A DNA stretch of 64,000 bases from the NCBI GenBank assembly GCA_050011155.1, contig JBEKJP010000039.1:1-64000 (forward strand), read 5' to 3'. The position numbers were made by a program, and so were the translations under genes. The notes beneath the pieces were generated by a model. That model was not told where the DNA came from. It searched no databases and was given only the letters and a program-made list of their open reading frames with translations. Of this stretch, positions 24,735 to 32,711 are shown one piece after another. Source of the DNA: Palsa-504 sp050011155 (GTDB lineage: Bacteria > Actinomycetota > Actinomycetes > Streptosporangiales > Streptosporangiaceae). How positions within the stretch are numbered: position 1 is the stretch's first letter; each line of letters opens with the position of its first letter.

Positions 24735-25253
24735 CCCCCCTCGCCGCTAACCCCCACCCCCGCCGTGAGTCACCATCCGCCGCCAAACCCCCACCCGTTA
24801 CGCTATCACTTTGAGTAATCATATATACACTTAAGGTGATATTCTCCCGCCGGGCCTGGCCCCGGCGGGTTCCGGCGGTCGGGTTAACAGCACCGGTGTG
24901 CCATCGGTGCACCTCTATGTGACCCGGTGTGCCATCGGTGCAGTTAGAGCGCGGTGCCGTCGGCAGCGGAGGCGGGGGTGGTGATGCGGGCGGGGATGGC
25001 GGTGAGGCTGGTGCGCAGGCGCGGGCGGCGCGCCGTGTAGTTGTGCTGCTACGGGCACGCCGTCTGGCCGGGAGCCTCGTCATAGCTACACCCGGTCGCC
25101 AGAGCCACTCGCGTTCCCTAACCAAGTCGGTGGCATTGGCTTCTATGCCACCCGCTGCGCCATCGACTCATGGCACGGGCCGGGACTGGGTGACGCCGCC
25201 CGGGCTGGACTCCGGATCCAGGGAGCGGGGGCGGGGTTCTGTAGGGTGTGGGC
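24735..25253. other. Intergenic region with AT-rich dyad and direct repeats
   Basis: About 520 bases downstream of the malic enzyme relic. It holds an AT-rich imperfect dyad (24804-24841), a GC hairpin CCCGCCGGG/CCCGGCGGG (24846-24869) and a 19-bp direct repeat ccggtgtgccatcggtgca at 24893-24911 and 24924-24942. Open frames in 24960-25150 are Arg/Pro-rich and look like shadows. No gene is supported. The promoter of the following reductase is probably close to 25200-25250. Confidence 0.55.
24804..24841. promoter_or_regulatory. AT-rich inverted repeat, operator candidate
   Basis: TATCACTTTGAGT (24804-24816) and ACTTAAGGTGATA (24829-24841) are complementary at 11 of 13 positions around ATATATAC. 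Such an AT-rich symmetric island in 70-plus percent GC DNA usually marks a regulated promoter. The associated gene may be lost (malic enzyme relic) or be the MDR reductase 413 bases downstream. Confidence 0.4.
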
Positions 25254-26222
25254 ATGTTCGCTGTGACGGCTGCGCGTATTGACACTGCTGATCCGCTGTC
25301 CGGGCTCGAGCTCGGCGAGCGCCCGGAACCGACGGTGCCGGACGGGTGGACCACGGTGACGGTGAAGGCGGCGGCGCTCAACCATCACGACGTCTGGACG
25401 CTGCGCGGGGTGGGTATCTCCGCGGACCGGCTGCCCATCGTCCTCGGCTGCGACGCGGCCGGGCTCGACGAGGACGGCACCGAGGTCGTGGTGCACGCGG
25501 TGATCGCCGACCCGGACGCGGGCGGCGGCGACGAGACCCTCGACCCCCGCCGTTCGCTGCTCTCCGAGCGCTACGACGGCACGTTCGCCGAACGCGTCTG
25601 CGTGCCACGGCGCAATCTGGTGCCGAAGCCGGCCGCGCTGTCCTTCGAGGAGGCCGCCTGCCTGCCGACGGCGTACCTGACCGCGTACAAGATGCTGTTC
25701 GAGAAGTCCGGCGTCCAGCCCGGCGCCACCATCTTGGTCCAGGGCTGCGGCGGCGGGGTGGCCACCGCGGCCATCCTGATCGGCCGCGCGGCCGGCTACC
25801 GCATGTGGGCTACCAGCCGCAGCGAGGCCAAGCGCGAGCGGGCCCTCGAGCTTGGCGCGGACCAGGTCTTCGAGTCCGGAGCCAGGCTGCCGGAACGGGT
25901 CGACGTGGTGCTCGAGACCGTCGGGCAGGCGACCTGGGCGCACTCCGTGCGCTCACTCAAGCCCGGCGGCCGGATCGTGATATCGGGCGCGACCAGCGGT
26001 GACGCCCCGCCGGCCGAGCTGACTCGGGTGTTCTTCACCCAGCTGACCGTGACCGGCTCCACCATGGGCTCGCGCGACGAGCTCGGGCGCCTGACCAGAT
26101 TCTGCGAGCAGACCGGCGCCCGCCCGGTGATCGACCGGGTGCTGCCCATGGCCCAGGCCCGGGACGGCTTCGCGGCCATGGCGAACGGCGACCTGTTCGG
26201 CAAGGTCGTCTTTACCCTCTAG
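25254..26222 (+). CDS. Zinc-type MDR oxidoreductase (quinone reductase/alcohol dehydrogenase-like)
   Basis: A 322-residue medium-chain dehydrogenase/reductase. The N-terminal GroES-like part contains AAALNHHDVWTLRG and GCDAAGLDEDGTEV. The Rossmann part starts with ILVQGCGGGVATAAILI and continues to VLETVGQATWAHSVRSLKPG and RIVISGATSG. There is no structural-zinc cysteine cluster, as in quinone-reductase-like members. It presumably reduces an enone, quinone or aldehyde with NADPH. The ATG at 25254 gives MFAVTAARID; a GTG six bases upstream is possible. It stands alone. Confidence 0.85.
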   Translation: MFAVTAARIDTADPLSGLELGERPEPTVPDGWTTVTVKAAALNHHDVWTLRGVGISADRLPIVLGCDAAGLDEDGTEVVVHAVIADPDAGGGDETLDPRRSLLSERYDGTFAERVCVPRRNLVPKPAALSFEEAACLPTAYLTAYKMLFEKSGVQPGATILVQGCGGGVATAAILIGRAAGYRMWATSRSEAKRERALELGADQVFESGARLPERVDVVLETVGQATWAHSVRSLKPGGRIVISGATSGDAPPAELTRVFFTQLTVTGSTMGSRDELGRLTRFCEQTGARPVIDRVLPMAQARDGFAAMANGDLFGKVVFTL

Positions 26223-26249
26223 CCGGAGCGTCTCCCGGGCGGCGCGACG

Positions 26250-27395
26250 TCAGGAAGCCGCGTCTGAGGGCGGTGTGTCGGCCGTCGGCGTGTCGGCGGG
26301 CTTGGCGCCAGCAGGTGCGGTATCGGCCGGCGCATTATCCGCCTCACGGCCGGAACCGAAGATCTCGGACTTGACCCGGTCGAGCGCGTCTTCCAGGATC
26401 GAGCGCAGGTCGCTGATCACGTTTTCGCCGCTCGTGGTGGACTGCATGGCCAGCTTGCGCAGGTCGGACGTGAACTGGACCGCCACCCGCTCCAGGTCGC
26501 GCAGGGTGCCGAAGTCGAGCGTCCCGGGCCAGCCGTGGCGGCCGCGCGTGCGCGCCCAGTCCTCCCAGCCTCGCCGGCCGGGCCAGTCCGTCCAGCCGGG
26601 CCCTTCCCAGTCTTGCCCGCCGGGGCCGAACCGGGCTCCGGCAGGCTCGCTGAACGCGGCGGCTCCGGCCCCCATGGCTTCGTCGCGGGCGCGGCGGGCT
26701 TCCTCGCGCAGGCGCTGAGCCTGCGCGTGCACCCGCTGGGCCTGCTCGTGCACGCGCCGGGTGGCCTCCGGGCCGCGCTCCTCGCCGCCGGGCGCCCCAG
26801 CACCGGGAGCGCCGTTACCGGAATCGGCCGGCTGGGTCTGCTTCTCATGAGCCTGATCACCGCGGTCGCGCTGCTGACGAGTGCCGTCGCGCACCTGCCT
26901 ATCCTGCTCGCGGGCCTGCTCCTTGGCCTCCTTAGCCTGGTCGCGAGCGTCGTCACGGGCCTGCTTGGCCTGGTCGCGGACGTCGGCGGCCATCTCCCGG
27001 CCCACCCGGCGGGATTCGCGGGCCGCCCAGGTCAGCTCCTCGCGCAGGCTGCGCACGGTCTGCCGGACGTCCTCCTTGACCTCGCGCACGATGTCGCTGA
27101 CCGATGCGGACAGCTCCTCCTCGAGCTCGTCGAGCTCGTCGCTGCGGCTGCGCAGTTCCTCGCGGCCGGCCTCGGTGATGCGGTAGACCTTACGGCCGTC
27201 CACCTCGTCGTGGGTGACCAGGCCTTCTTCCTCGAGCCGGGCCAGCCGCGGGTAGATCGTCCCGGGGGAGGGCGAGTACACGCCCATGAACCGGTCGCGC
27301 AGCAGCCGGATGACCTCGTAGCCGTGCCTGGGCTCCTCGTCGAGCAGCCTCAGCAGGTACAGCCGGAGGCTGCCATGGCGGAATACCGGACTCAA
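26250..27395 (-). CDS. PadR-family regulator with long coiled-coil extension
   Basis: A 381-residue regulator. The N-terminal 80 residues are a PadR winged helix: LYLLRLLDEEPRHGYEVIRL and SPSPGTIYPRLARLEEEGLV. A long charged coiled-coil region follows (about 85-250, rich in Arg, Glu and Gln), then a Trp/Gly-rich linker with WPGRRGWEDWART. A conserved-looking helical end is LRDLERVAVQFTSDLRKLAM. Typical PadR proteins are 110-190 residues, so this one is unusually long. The TTG start at 27395 overlaps the stop of the DUF4097 gene (TTGA). The pair probably controls its own promoter through the dyad at 28300-28335. Confidence 0.87.
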   Translation of the reverse strand: MSPVFRHGSLRLYLLRLLDEEPRHGYEVIRLLRDRFMGVYSPSPGTIYPRLARLEEEGLVTHDEVDGRKVYRITEAGREELRSRSDELDELEEELSASVSDIVREVKEDVRQTVRSLREELTWAARESRRVGREMAADVRDQAKQARDDARDQAKEAKEQAREQDRQVRDGTRQQRDRGDQAHEKQTQPADSGNGAPGAGAPGGEERGPEATRRVHEQAQRVHAQAQRLREEARRARDEAMGAGAAAFSEPAGARFGPGGQDWEGPGWTDWPGRRGWEDWARTRGRHGWPGTLDFGTLRDLERVAVQFTSDLRKLAMQSTTSGENVISDLRSILEDALDRVKSEIFGSGREADNAPADTAPAGAKPADTPTADTPPSDAAS

Positions 27396-28255
27396 CTGGC
27401 CTCGCCTTCCATCTCATTCCTATTATCACGCTGCTGATCAGCCCGCGTGTCACGTGACCCGGCGCGTCGCAGCAGCATGACCCGGCCGGACATGGAGGTA
27501 ACCGACACATGTCCCGAACCGGCGCCAAGGCTACCGCTAACGCTACGAGAGGCCGGCGCCGAGGAGCGCCTAAGCTCCGCGAATTCACTGCGCACGTCAC
27601 CAGAAACCGAGTGCAGGTTCACCTGGGCGTCGGCCTCGGCCGGGAGCCTGAGCACGACCTCGCCGGACACCGTGTTCACGTTCAGCCCGCCCAGCGGGTC
27701 CAGGTCGACGTCCGCGGTGACGTCGCCGCTCACCCCGTTCGTGTCCAGGCGCTCCAGCCAGCCGTCCGCCAGCGTGAGGTCACCGGACACGGTGCTGAAG
27801 TTGAGCCTCCCGTTGATCCCCTGCGCCTCCAGCGCCCCCGACACGGTGTTGGCGTCCACCTCGCCGGTGACGCCGTCCAGAGTGATCTCCCCCGAGACGC
27901 TCTTGACCGAGGTCCGCGCGCCGATGCCGGACACCACGGCGGCCGCGTTGACCACGCCGACCTGCGCCGGGGTCTTCCGCGGCACGCTCACCGTCACCGT
28001 GGCGGCGTGCCGCTGCGGTCGGAGCCACTTCAGCAGGCCGTCCCAGCTGAGGCTCTCGTGCGCGATGGTCAGCATGCCGTCCTGGAAGGTCACCTGCAGC
28101 GGGTCGCCCTCCAGGTGAGATACCTCGAGCGTGGACGTCCCCTCGCCGGCGATCACCGCCACCGAGCCGCCGATGAGCCTGACCCGAAGCCCGGTGACGT
28201 CGTCGAACTCCATCGTCGTCGGAGTGTCGATCTTCCATTGCGACATCGCGCCCAT
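27392..28255 (-). CDS. DUF4097-family beta-helix protein
   Basis: A 287-residue protein made of short repeated beta strands: SVSGEITLDGVTGEVDANTV, SGALEAQGINGRLNFSTVSG, DLTLADGWLERL and so on, each with the T/S-V-S-G turn. This is the DUF4097 right-handed beta-helix fold. It is common beside PadR regulators and envelope-stress genes; its function is unknown. There is no signal peptide, so it is probably cytoplasmic. The ATG at 28255 was chosen because GGTGG lies seven bases upstream; 28246 is an alternative. It is co-transcribed and coupled with the PadR gene. Confidence 0.82.
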   Translation of the reverse strand: MGAMSQWKIDTPTTMEFDDVTGLRVRLIGGSVAVIAGEGTSTLEVSHLEGDPLQVTFQDGMLTIAHESLSWDGLLKWLRPQRHAATVTVSVPRKTPAQVGVVNAAAVVSGIGARTSVKSVSGEITLDGVTGEVDANTVSGALEAQGINGRLNFSTVSGDLTLADGWLERLDTNGVSGDVTADVDLDPLGGLNVNTVSGEVVLRLPAEADAQVNLHSVSGDVRSEFAELRRSSAPASRSVSGSLGAGSGHVSVTSMSGRVMLLRRAGSRDTRADQQRDNRNEMEGEAS

Positions 28256-28299
28256 CGGCATTCCACCCGTCTTCCCGTATGCCTGTCCAGTACACCTAA

Positions 28300-28335
28300 C
28301 GATATATCTCATTTTCCCAAAGTCAAGATGTATCG
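28300..28335. promoter_or_regulatory. Dyad over the promoter of the DUF4097-padR operon
   Basis: CGATATATCT (28300-28309) and AGATGTATCG (28326-28335) are complementary at nine of ten positions. On the minus strand the dyad overlaps a plausible promoter, with TTGACT at about 28319-28324 as -35 and a TATCGT-like -10 close to 28298. It lies 45 bases upstream of the operon start. PadR proteins often bind such short AT-rich dyads and repress themselves. The sequence is seen; PadR binding is inferred. Confidence 0.6.
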
Positions 28336-28349
28336 CGACTAGGCCGGGC

Positions 28350-28440
28350 GGCGCGGTGCGGCGGGAGGGAGCGACTGGAAGCCAGGCGGGACGGCGCGAT
28401 GCGGAGGGATGGCGCGACTGGAAGCCGGGCCGGGTGGCAC
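28350..28440. repeat. Degenerate 43-bp direct repeat
   Basis: Two imperfect copies of a roughly 43-bp unit share exact gcgactggaagcc cores at 28371-28383 and 28414-28426. A third partial copy follows (ggcacggcgcgggatgg). It lies in the gap between the DUF4097 promoter and the DUF6104 gene and has no coding potential that I can support. Confidence 0.7.
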
Positions 28441-28493
28441 GGCGCGGGATGGCTTGCCGGGGCGAGTACCCACCTCGTTCGGGATAAAAGGTT

Positions 28494-28670
28494 TTAGTCC
28501 TCTTCGTCGTCGAGGCGGGCCAGCCAGGTAGCCAGCCGCTCGACGGGCGTCTCGAACTCGGGGTTGACGTCGACGAAGTCGCGGAGCCGCGCGGCGAGCC
28601 AGGCCATCGAGACCTGGTCCTCGCCGCGCCGCTCCTCGAGTTCCTCGATACCGCGGTCGGTGAAGTACAT
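28494..28670 (-). CDS. DUF6104-family small protein
   Basis: A 58-residue acidic protein starting MYFTDRGIEELEERRGEDQV and ending RLATWLARLDDEED. It matches the DUF6104 family of streptomycetes, small soluble proteins of unknown role. The ATG lies three bases after the kgd stop codon, with GGAG six bases upstream overlapping the kgd end, so it is co-transcribed and probably coupled with kgd. That link suggests a role near 2-oxoglutarate metabolism, but this is only context. It was identified by reading the minus strand directly. Confidence 0.85.
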   Translation of the reverse strand: MYFTDRGIEELEERRGEDQVSMAWLAARLRDFVDVNPEFETPVERLATWLARLDDEED

Positions 28671-28673
28671 CTG

Positions 28674-31600
28674 CTACTCCGAGGGGATCGTCGTCTCGAT
28701 GATCTCCCGGTGGCTGGAGGCGTGCGCCTTGGCCGAGCCGGCCGCGGGCGCGGAACTGGCCGGCAGCGACACCATGCCCACCTCGCGCCCCAGCACCTTG
28801 GGGAGCTTGAGCGCGAAGGTCGGCCGGGCGCCCATGTTGGCTGGCTCCTCCTGCACCCAGGTCACCGACTCGAGCCCCGGGTAACGGGCCAGTTCGGCCC
28901 GCAGTTCGGAAACCGGGAGCGGATACAGCCGCTCCACCCGGGCGATCGCGGTGTCCGCCGCGCCGACCTGCCCGCGCCGGGCGGCCAGGTCGTAGTAGAT
29001 CTTGCCGGTGCACAGCAGGAGCCGCCGGACCTCGGCGTCCGAAGCCTGCGCCGACGGGATCAGCGGCCGGAACGAGCCGTTGGTGAACTCGCTCACCGCC
29101 GAGGTGGCCGCCTTCAGCCGCAGCATGGACTTGGGCGTGAACACGATCAGCGGCTTGTGCCGGCCGGACAGGGCCTGCCAGCGCAGCAGGTGGAAGTAGT
29201 TGCCCGGCGTGGTCGGCATGGCTACGGTCATGTTGTCCTCGGCGCACAGCGTCAGGAAGCGCTCCACCCGGGCCGAGGAGTGGTCCGGGCCCTGGCCGTC
29301 GTAGCCGTGCGGCAGCAGCAGGACCACGCCGGAGCGCTGGCCCCACTTCTGCTCGCCCGAGCTGATGAACTCGTCGACGATCGTCTGCCCGCCGTTGAAG
29401 AAGTCGCCGAACTGGGCTTCCCAGCAGACCAGCGCGTCCGGGCGGGCCAGCGAGTAGCCGTACTCGAAGCCCATCGCGGCGAACTCGGACAGCAGGGAGT
29501 CGTGCACGAAGAACTTCGCGGCACCCGACTCGAGCTGCTTCAGCGGCGTGTAATCGGCGCCGGTGTGCCGGTCCACCAGCACCGCGTGCCGCTGGCCGAA
29601 CGTGCCGCGCCTGGTGTCCTGGCCGACGAGCCGGACCGGATGCCCGTCCAGCACCACCGCGCCGAACGCCAGCAGCTCACCGGTCGCCCAGTCGATCGCG
29701 TCTTCCTCGCGCATCGTGGAACGCCGGTCGATCACCGGCTTGAGCCGCGGATGGGGGGTGAAGTCGGCGGGCAGGTTGACCTGGGTGTCGATGATCCGCT
29801 TGACCACCTCGGAGGACACCGCGGTCGGCACCGCCTCATGGTTGACCGGGCGGTCTTCAGGCTCGGGCCTGATCACGCTGCCCGGCTCGGCCGGGCGGTC
29901 CACCGCGTCCTTGGTCTCGGTGAAGACCCGCTCGAGCTGCTGCTGGTAGTCGCGCAGCGCCGCTTCGGCCTCCTCCATGGAGATGTCGCCGCGGGCGATC
30001 AGCGACTCGGTGTACACCTTCCTGGTCGAGCGCTTGGCCTCGACCAGGTCGTACATGAGCGGCTGGGTGAACGACGGGTTGTCGGTCTCGTTGTGCCCCC
30101 GCTTGCGGTAGCACACCATGTCGATGACGACGTCCTTCTTGAACGTCTGCCGGTAAGCGAAGGCCAGCCGGGCGATCCGCACCACGGCCTCGGGGTCGTC
30201 GCCGTTGACGTGGAAGATCGGCGCCTGGATCATCCGGGCCACGTCGGTGGCATAAACAGAAGACCGCGAGTACTGCGGCGCCGTGGTGAAGCCCACCTGG
30301 TTGTTCACGATGATGTGCACGGTGCCGCCGGTGCGGTAGCCGCGCAGCAGCGACAGGTTCAGCGTCTCGGCCACCACGCCCTGCCCGGCGAACGCGGCGT
30401 CGCCGTGGATGAGCACGGGCAGCACGGTGAAGCCGGGCTCGCCCTTGTCGATGACGTCCTGCTTGGCCCGGACCACACCCTCCAGGACCGGGTCCACCGC
30501 CTCCAGGTGGCTCGGGTTGGCCACCAGCGAGGTCGGGATCGTGGTGCCGTCCGGCGCGCGGAAGGTCCCCTCGGCGCCGAGGTGATACTTGACGTCGCCG
30601 GAGCCCTGCGTGCTGCCCGGGTCCAGGTTGCCCTCGAACTCCTTGAAGATCTGCCCGTAGGACTTGCCCACGATGTTGGCCAGCACGTTCAGCCGGCCCC
30701 GGTGGGCCATGCCGATGACGGCTTCGTCGAGGTGGGCCTGGGCCGCCTCGGCGAGCACCGCGTCGACCAGCGGGATCAGCGACTCGGCCCCCTCCAGCGA
30801 GAAGCGGCGCTGGCCGACGAACTTGGTCTGCAGGAACATCTCGAACGCCTCGGCCACGTTGAGCCGGGACAGAATGCGGATCTGCTCATCGTGTTCGGCC
30901 CGGGGATGCGGGATCTCGATCCGGTCCTGCAGCCAGTGGCGTTCCTCCGGGTCCTGGATGTGCATGTACTCGGTGCCGACCGTGCGGCAGTACGCGTCGC
31001 GCAGCTTGCCCAGGATGTCCCGCAGCTTCATCCGCGGCTTCCCGCCGAACCCGCCGGTGGGGAAGTCCCGCTCCAGGTCCCACAGGGTCAGGCCGTGCAG
31101 GTTGATGTCCAGGTCGGGGTGCTTGCGCTGGGTGACCTCGAGCGGGTTGGTGTCCGCCATCAGGTGCCCGCGGACCCGGTAGGCGTGGATCAGCTCCTGC
31201 ACCCGCCCGGACCTGGCGACGTCGTCCTCGTGGCCGTAGGGAAAGTCCTTGACCCAGCGGACCGGCTCGTACGGGATGCGCAGCGCGGCGAAGATCTCGT
31301 CGTAGAAGCCGTCCTCGCCGAGGAGCAGCTGGTGGATCTTGCGCAGGAAGTCGCCTGACTGCGCGCCCTGGATGATCCGGTGGTCGTAGGTCGAGGTCAG
31401 CGCGACCGACTTGCTGACCGCCAGCCGGGCCAGGGTCTCCTCGGAGGCGCCCTGGTAGGCCGCGGGGTACTCCATCGCGCCGACGCCGATGATGACGCCC
31501 TGGCCGGGCATCAGCCGCGGCACCGAGTGGACGGTCCCGATCGTGCCCGGGTTGGTGATGGTCGCGGTGGTGCCCTGGAAGTCGGCCACGGCGAGCTTGC

Positions 31601-32417
31601 CCGCGCGAGCCCGGCGCACCACGTCCTCGTACGTCGTCCAGAACTGGCGGAAGTCCATCTCCTCGGCCGCCTTGAGGTTCGGCACCAGCAGCTGCCGGCC
31701 GCCGTCGGCCGTCCGTACGTCGATGGCCAGGCCCAGGTTGACGTGCTCCGGCCGGGCGATGGCCGGCTTGCCGTTCTCCTCGGTGTAAGACTCGTTCATC
31801 TCCGGCAGCGCCTTGAGCGCCGCGACCACGGCGTAGCCGATCAGGTGGGTGAACGACACCTTGCCGCCGCGACCGCGGCGCAGGTGGTTGTTGATGACGA
31901 TCCGGTTGTCGATCAGCAATTTGGCCGGGACCTCGCGGACGCTGGTCGCGGTGGGCACGCCCAGGCTGGCCGTCATGTTGATCACGGTCCGCGCGGCGGC
32001 GCCGCGCAGCCTGCTGACCTCGGTGCCCTCGGGGAGCGGGGGAGTGACGGCAGCCGGGGGAGCGGCCGGGGCGGCCGCAGCCGGTGCCTGCGGGGCCGGC
32101 GCGGCTGCCGCCGGGGCCGGGGCGGGGCGGGCCAGGACCGGCTGCGGGCCCGTCCCGTTCGGGAGCGAGGGCTGGTAGTCGGCGAAGAAGCTCCACCAGG
32201 CCCGGTCCACCGAGCCGGGATCCGCCAGGTAGCGCTGGTAGAGCTCCTCGACCAGCCATTCGTTGGCGCCGAAATCGGCTTGGCCCGCGCCGGGATCATG
32301 GGTGGACCCCTGGTGCGGTGCGTTGTTTGGCTGGTGTGCTGACCCGGGCGCTCGAGACGCTTGGGGTTCGCGGACCTCCGCGCTACCCTGCGGTGACCCA
32401 GAAGACACGGCGGACAT
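28674..32417 (-). CDS. kgd: Multifunctional 2-oxoglutarate metabolism enzyme (Kgd/OdhA type)
   Basis: A 1247-residue fusion characteristic of actinobacteria. Residues about 45-85 (NEWLVEELYQRYLADPGSVD) are the N-terminal E1 segment. A Pro/Ala linker (about 90-125) leads to an E2-like acyltransferase domain (about 125-360) with STYDHRIIQGAQSGDFL. The E1 2-oxoglutarate dehydrogenase part fills the rest, with the ThDP region GMAHRGRLNVLANI, HGDAAFAGQGVVAETLNLS and later WEAQFGDFFNGGQTIVDEFI. It decarboxylates 2-oxoglutarate and passes the succinyl group on, in complex with E2/E3 in the TCA cycle. In Corynebacteriales its homologue is inhibited by the FHA protein GarA/OdhI. It is read with the DUF6104 gene. 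Confidence 0.96.
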   Translation of the reverse strand: MSAVSSGSPQGSAEVREPQASRAPGSAHQPNNAPHQGSTHDPGAGQADFGANEWLVEELYQRYLADPGSVDRAWWSFFADYQPSLPNGTGPQPVLARPAPAPAAAAPAPQAPAAAAPAAPPAAVTPPLPEGTEVSRLRGAAARTVINMTASLGVPTATSVREVPAKLLIDNRIVINNHLRRGRGGKVSFTHLIGYAVVAALKALPEMNESYTEENGKPAIARPEHVNLGLAIDVRTADGGRQLLVPNLKAAEEMDFRQFWTTYEDVVRRARAGKLAVADFQGTTATITNPGTIGTVHSVPRLMPGQGVIIGVGAMEYPAAYQGASEETLARLAVSKSVALTSTYDHRIIQGAQSGDFLRKIHQLLLGEDGFYDEIFAALRIPYEPVRWVKDFPYGHEDDVARSGRVQELIHAYRVRGHLMADTNPLEVTQRKHPDLDINLHGLTLWDLERDFPTGGFGGKPRMKLRDILGKLRDAYCRTVGTEYMHIQDPEERHWLQDRIEIPHPRAEHDEQIRILSRLNVAEAFEMFLQTKFVGQRRFSLEGAESLIPLVDAVLAEAAQAHLDEAVIGMAHRGRLNVLANIVGKSYGQIFKEFEGNLDPGSTQGSGDVKYHLGAEGTFRAPDGTTIPTSLVANPSHLEAVDPVLEGVVRAKQDVIDKGEPGFTVLPVLIHGDAAFAGQGVVAETLNLSLLRGYRTGGTVHIIVNNQVGFTTAPQYSRSSVYATDVARMIQAPIFHVNGDDPEAVVRIARLAFAYRQTFKKDVVIDMVCYRKRGHNETDNPSFTQPLMYDLVEAKRSTRKVYTESLIARGDISMEEAEAALRDYQQQLERVFTETKDAVDRPAEPGSVIRPEPEDRPVNHEAVPTAVSSEVVKRIIDTQVNLPADFTPHPRLKPVIDRRSTMREEDAIDWATGELLAFGAVVLDGHPVRLVGQDTRRGTFGQRHAVLVDRHTGADYTPLKQLESGAAKFFVHDSLLSEFAAMGFEYGYSLARPDALVCWEAQFGDFFNGGQTIVDEFISSGEQKWGQRSGVVLLLPHGYDGQGPDHSSARVERFLTLCAEDNMTVAMPTTPGNYFHLLRWQALSGRHKPLIVFTPKSMLRLKAATSAVSEFTNGSFRPLIPSAQASDAEVRRLLLCTGKIYYDLAARRGQVGAADTAIARVERLYPLPVSELRAELARYPGLESVTWVQEEPANMGARPTFALKLPKVLGREVGMVSLPASSAPAAGSAKAHASSHREIIETTIPSE

Positions 32418-32499
32418 CGACCGTCAATCCTTCTTCCGGAGATGCGTAATTGTTTGGTTCCAACTCTGCTTATCAAGGCTACCTGGCGTCATCCGAGCC

Positions 32500-32523
32500 A
32501 GTGCCTGAAGCACTTCAGGCACT
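32500..32523. promoter_or_regulatory. 24-bp palindrome upstream of kgd
   Basis: AGTGCCTGAAG (32500-32510), two central bases and CTTCAGGCACT (32513-32523) form an 11-bp perfect dyad. It lies 83 bases upstream of kgd and 189 bases upstream of the divergent membrane protein gene. With a two-base centre it cannot be a good hairpin, so a dimeric DNA-binding protein is the likely reader. Which gene it controls is unknown. Confidence 0.6.
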
Positions 32524-32711
32524 CGGGGATACTGCTGTGGCCTGAGTCACGCCCGCCTCGCATCCTTGGTGCCCGGTTACAGCCTGCGGAAAGTCCCTGT
32601 CCCGACCGGTTCCGGCCGGTACCATCGGCGGCAATGACATCTGGTTTCCGGGCTTAGGCCCTGCTTGCGGGCGTTTCTCCCGGGAACCGTCCTTTCGACG
32701 GCAAGGCACAG

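Noticed and set aside
24960..25150. Arg- and Pro-rich open frames on both strands as a small gene.
   Set aside because: Composition is that of random GC-rich DNA; no ribosome site, no similarity and no consistent codon bias.
28710..31358. An 882-codon open frame opposite kgd.
   Set aside because: It is the antisense shadow of a highly conserved gene, His/Arg/Val-rich, without domain similarity or ribosome site.
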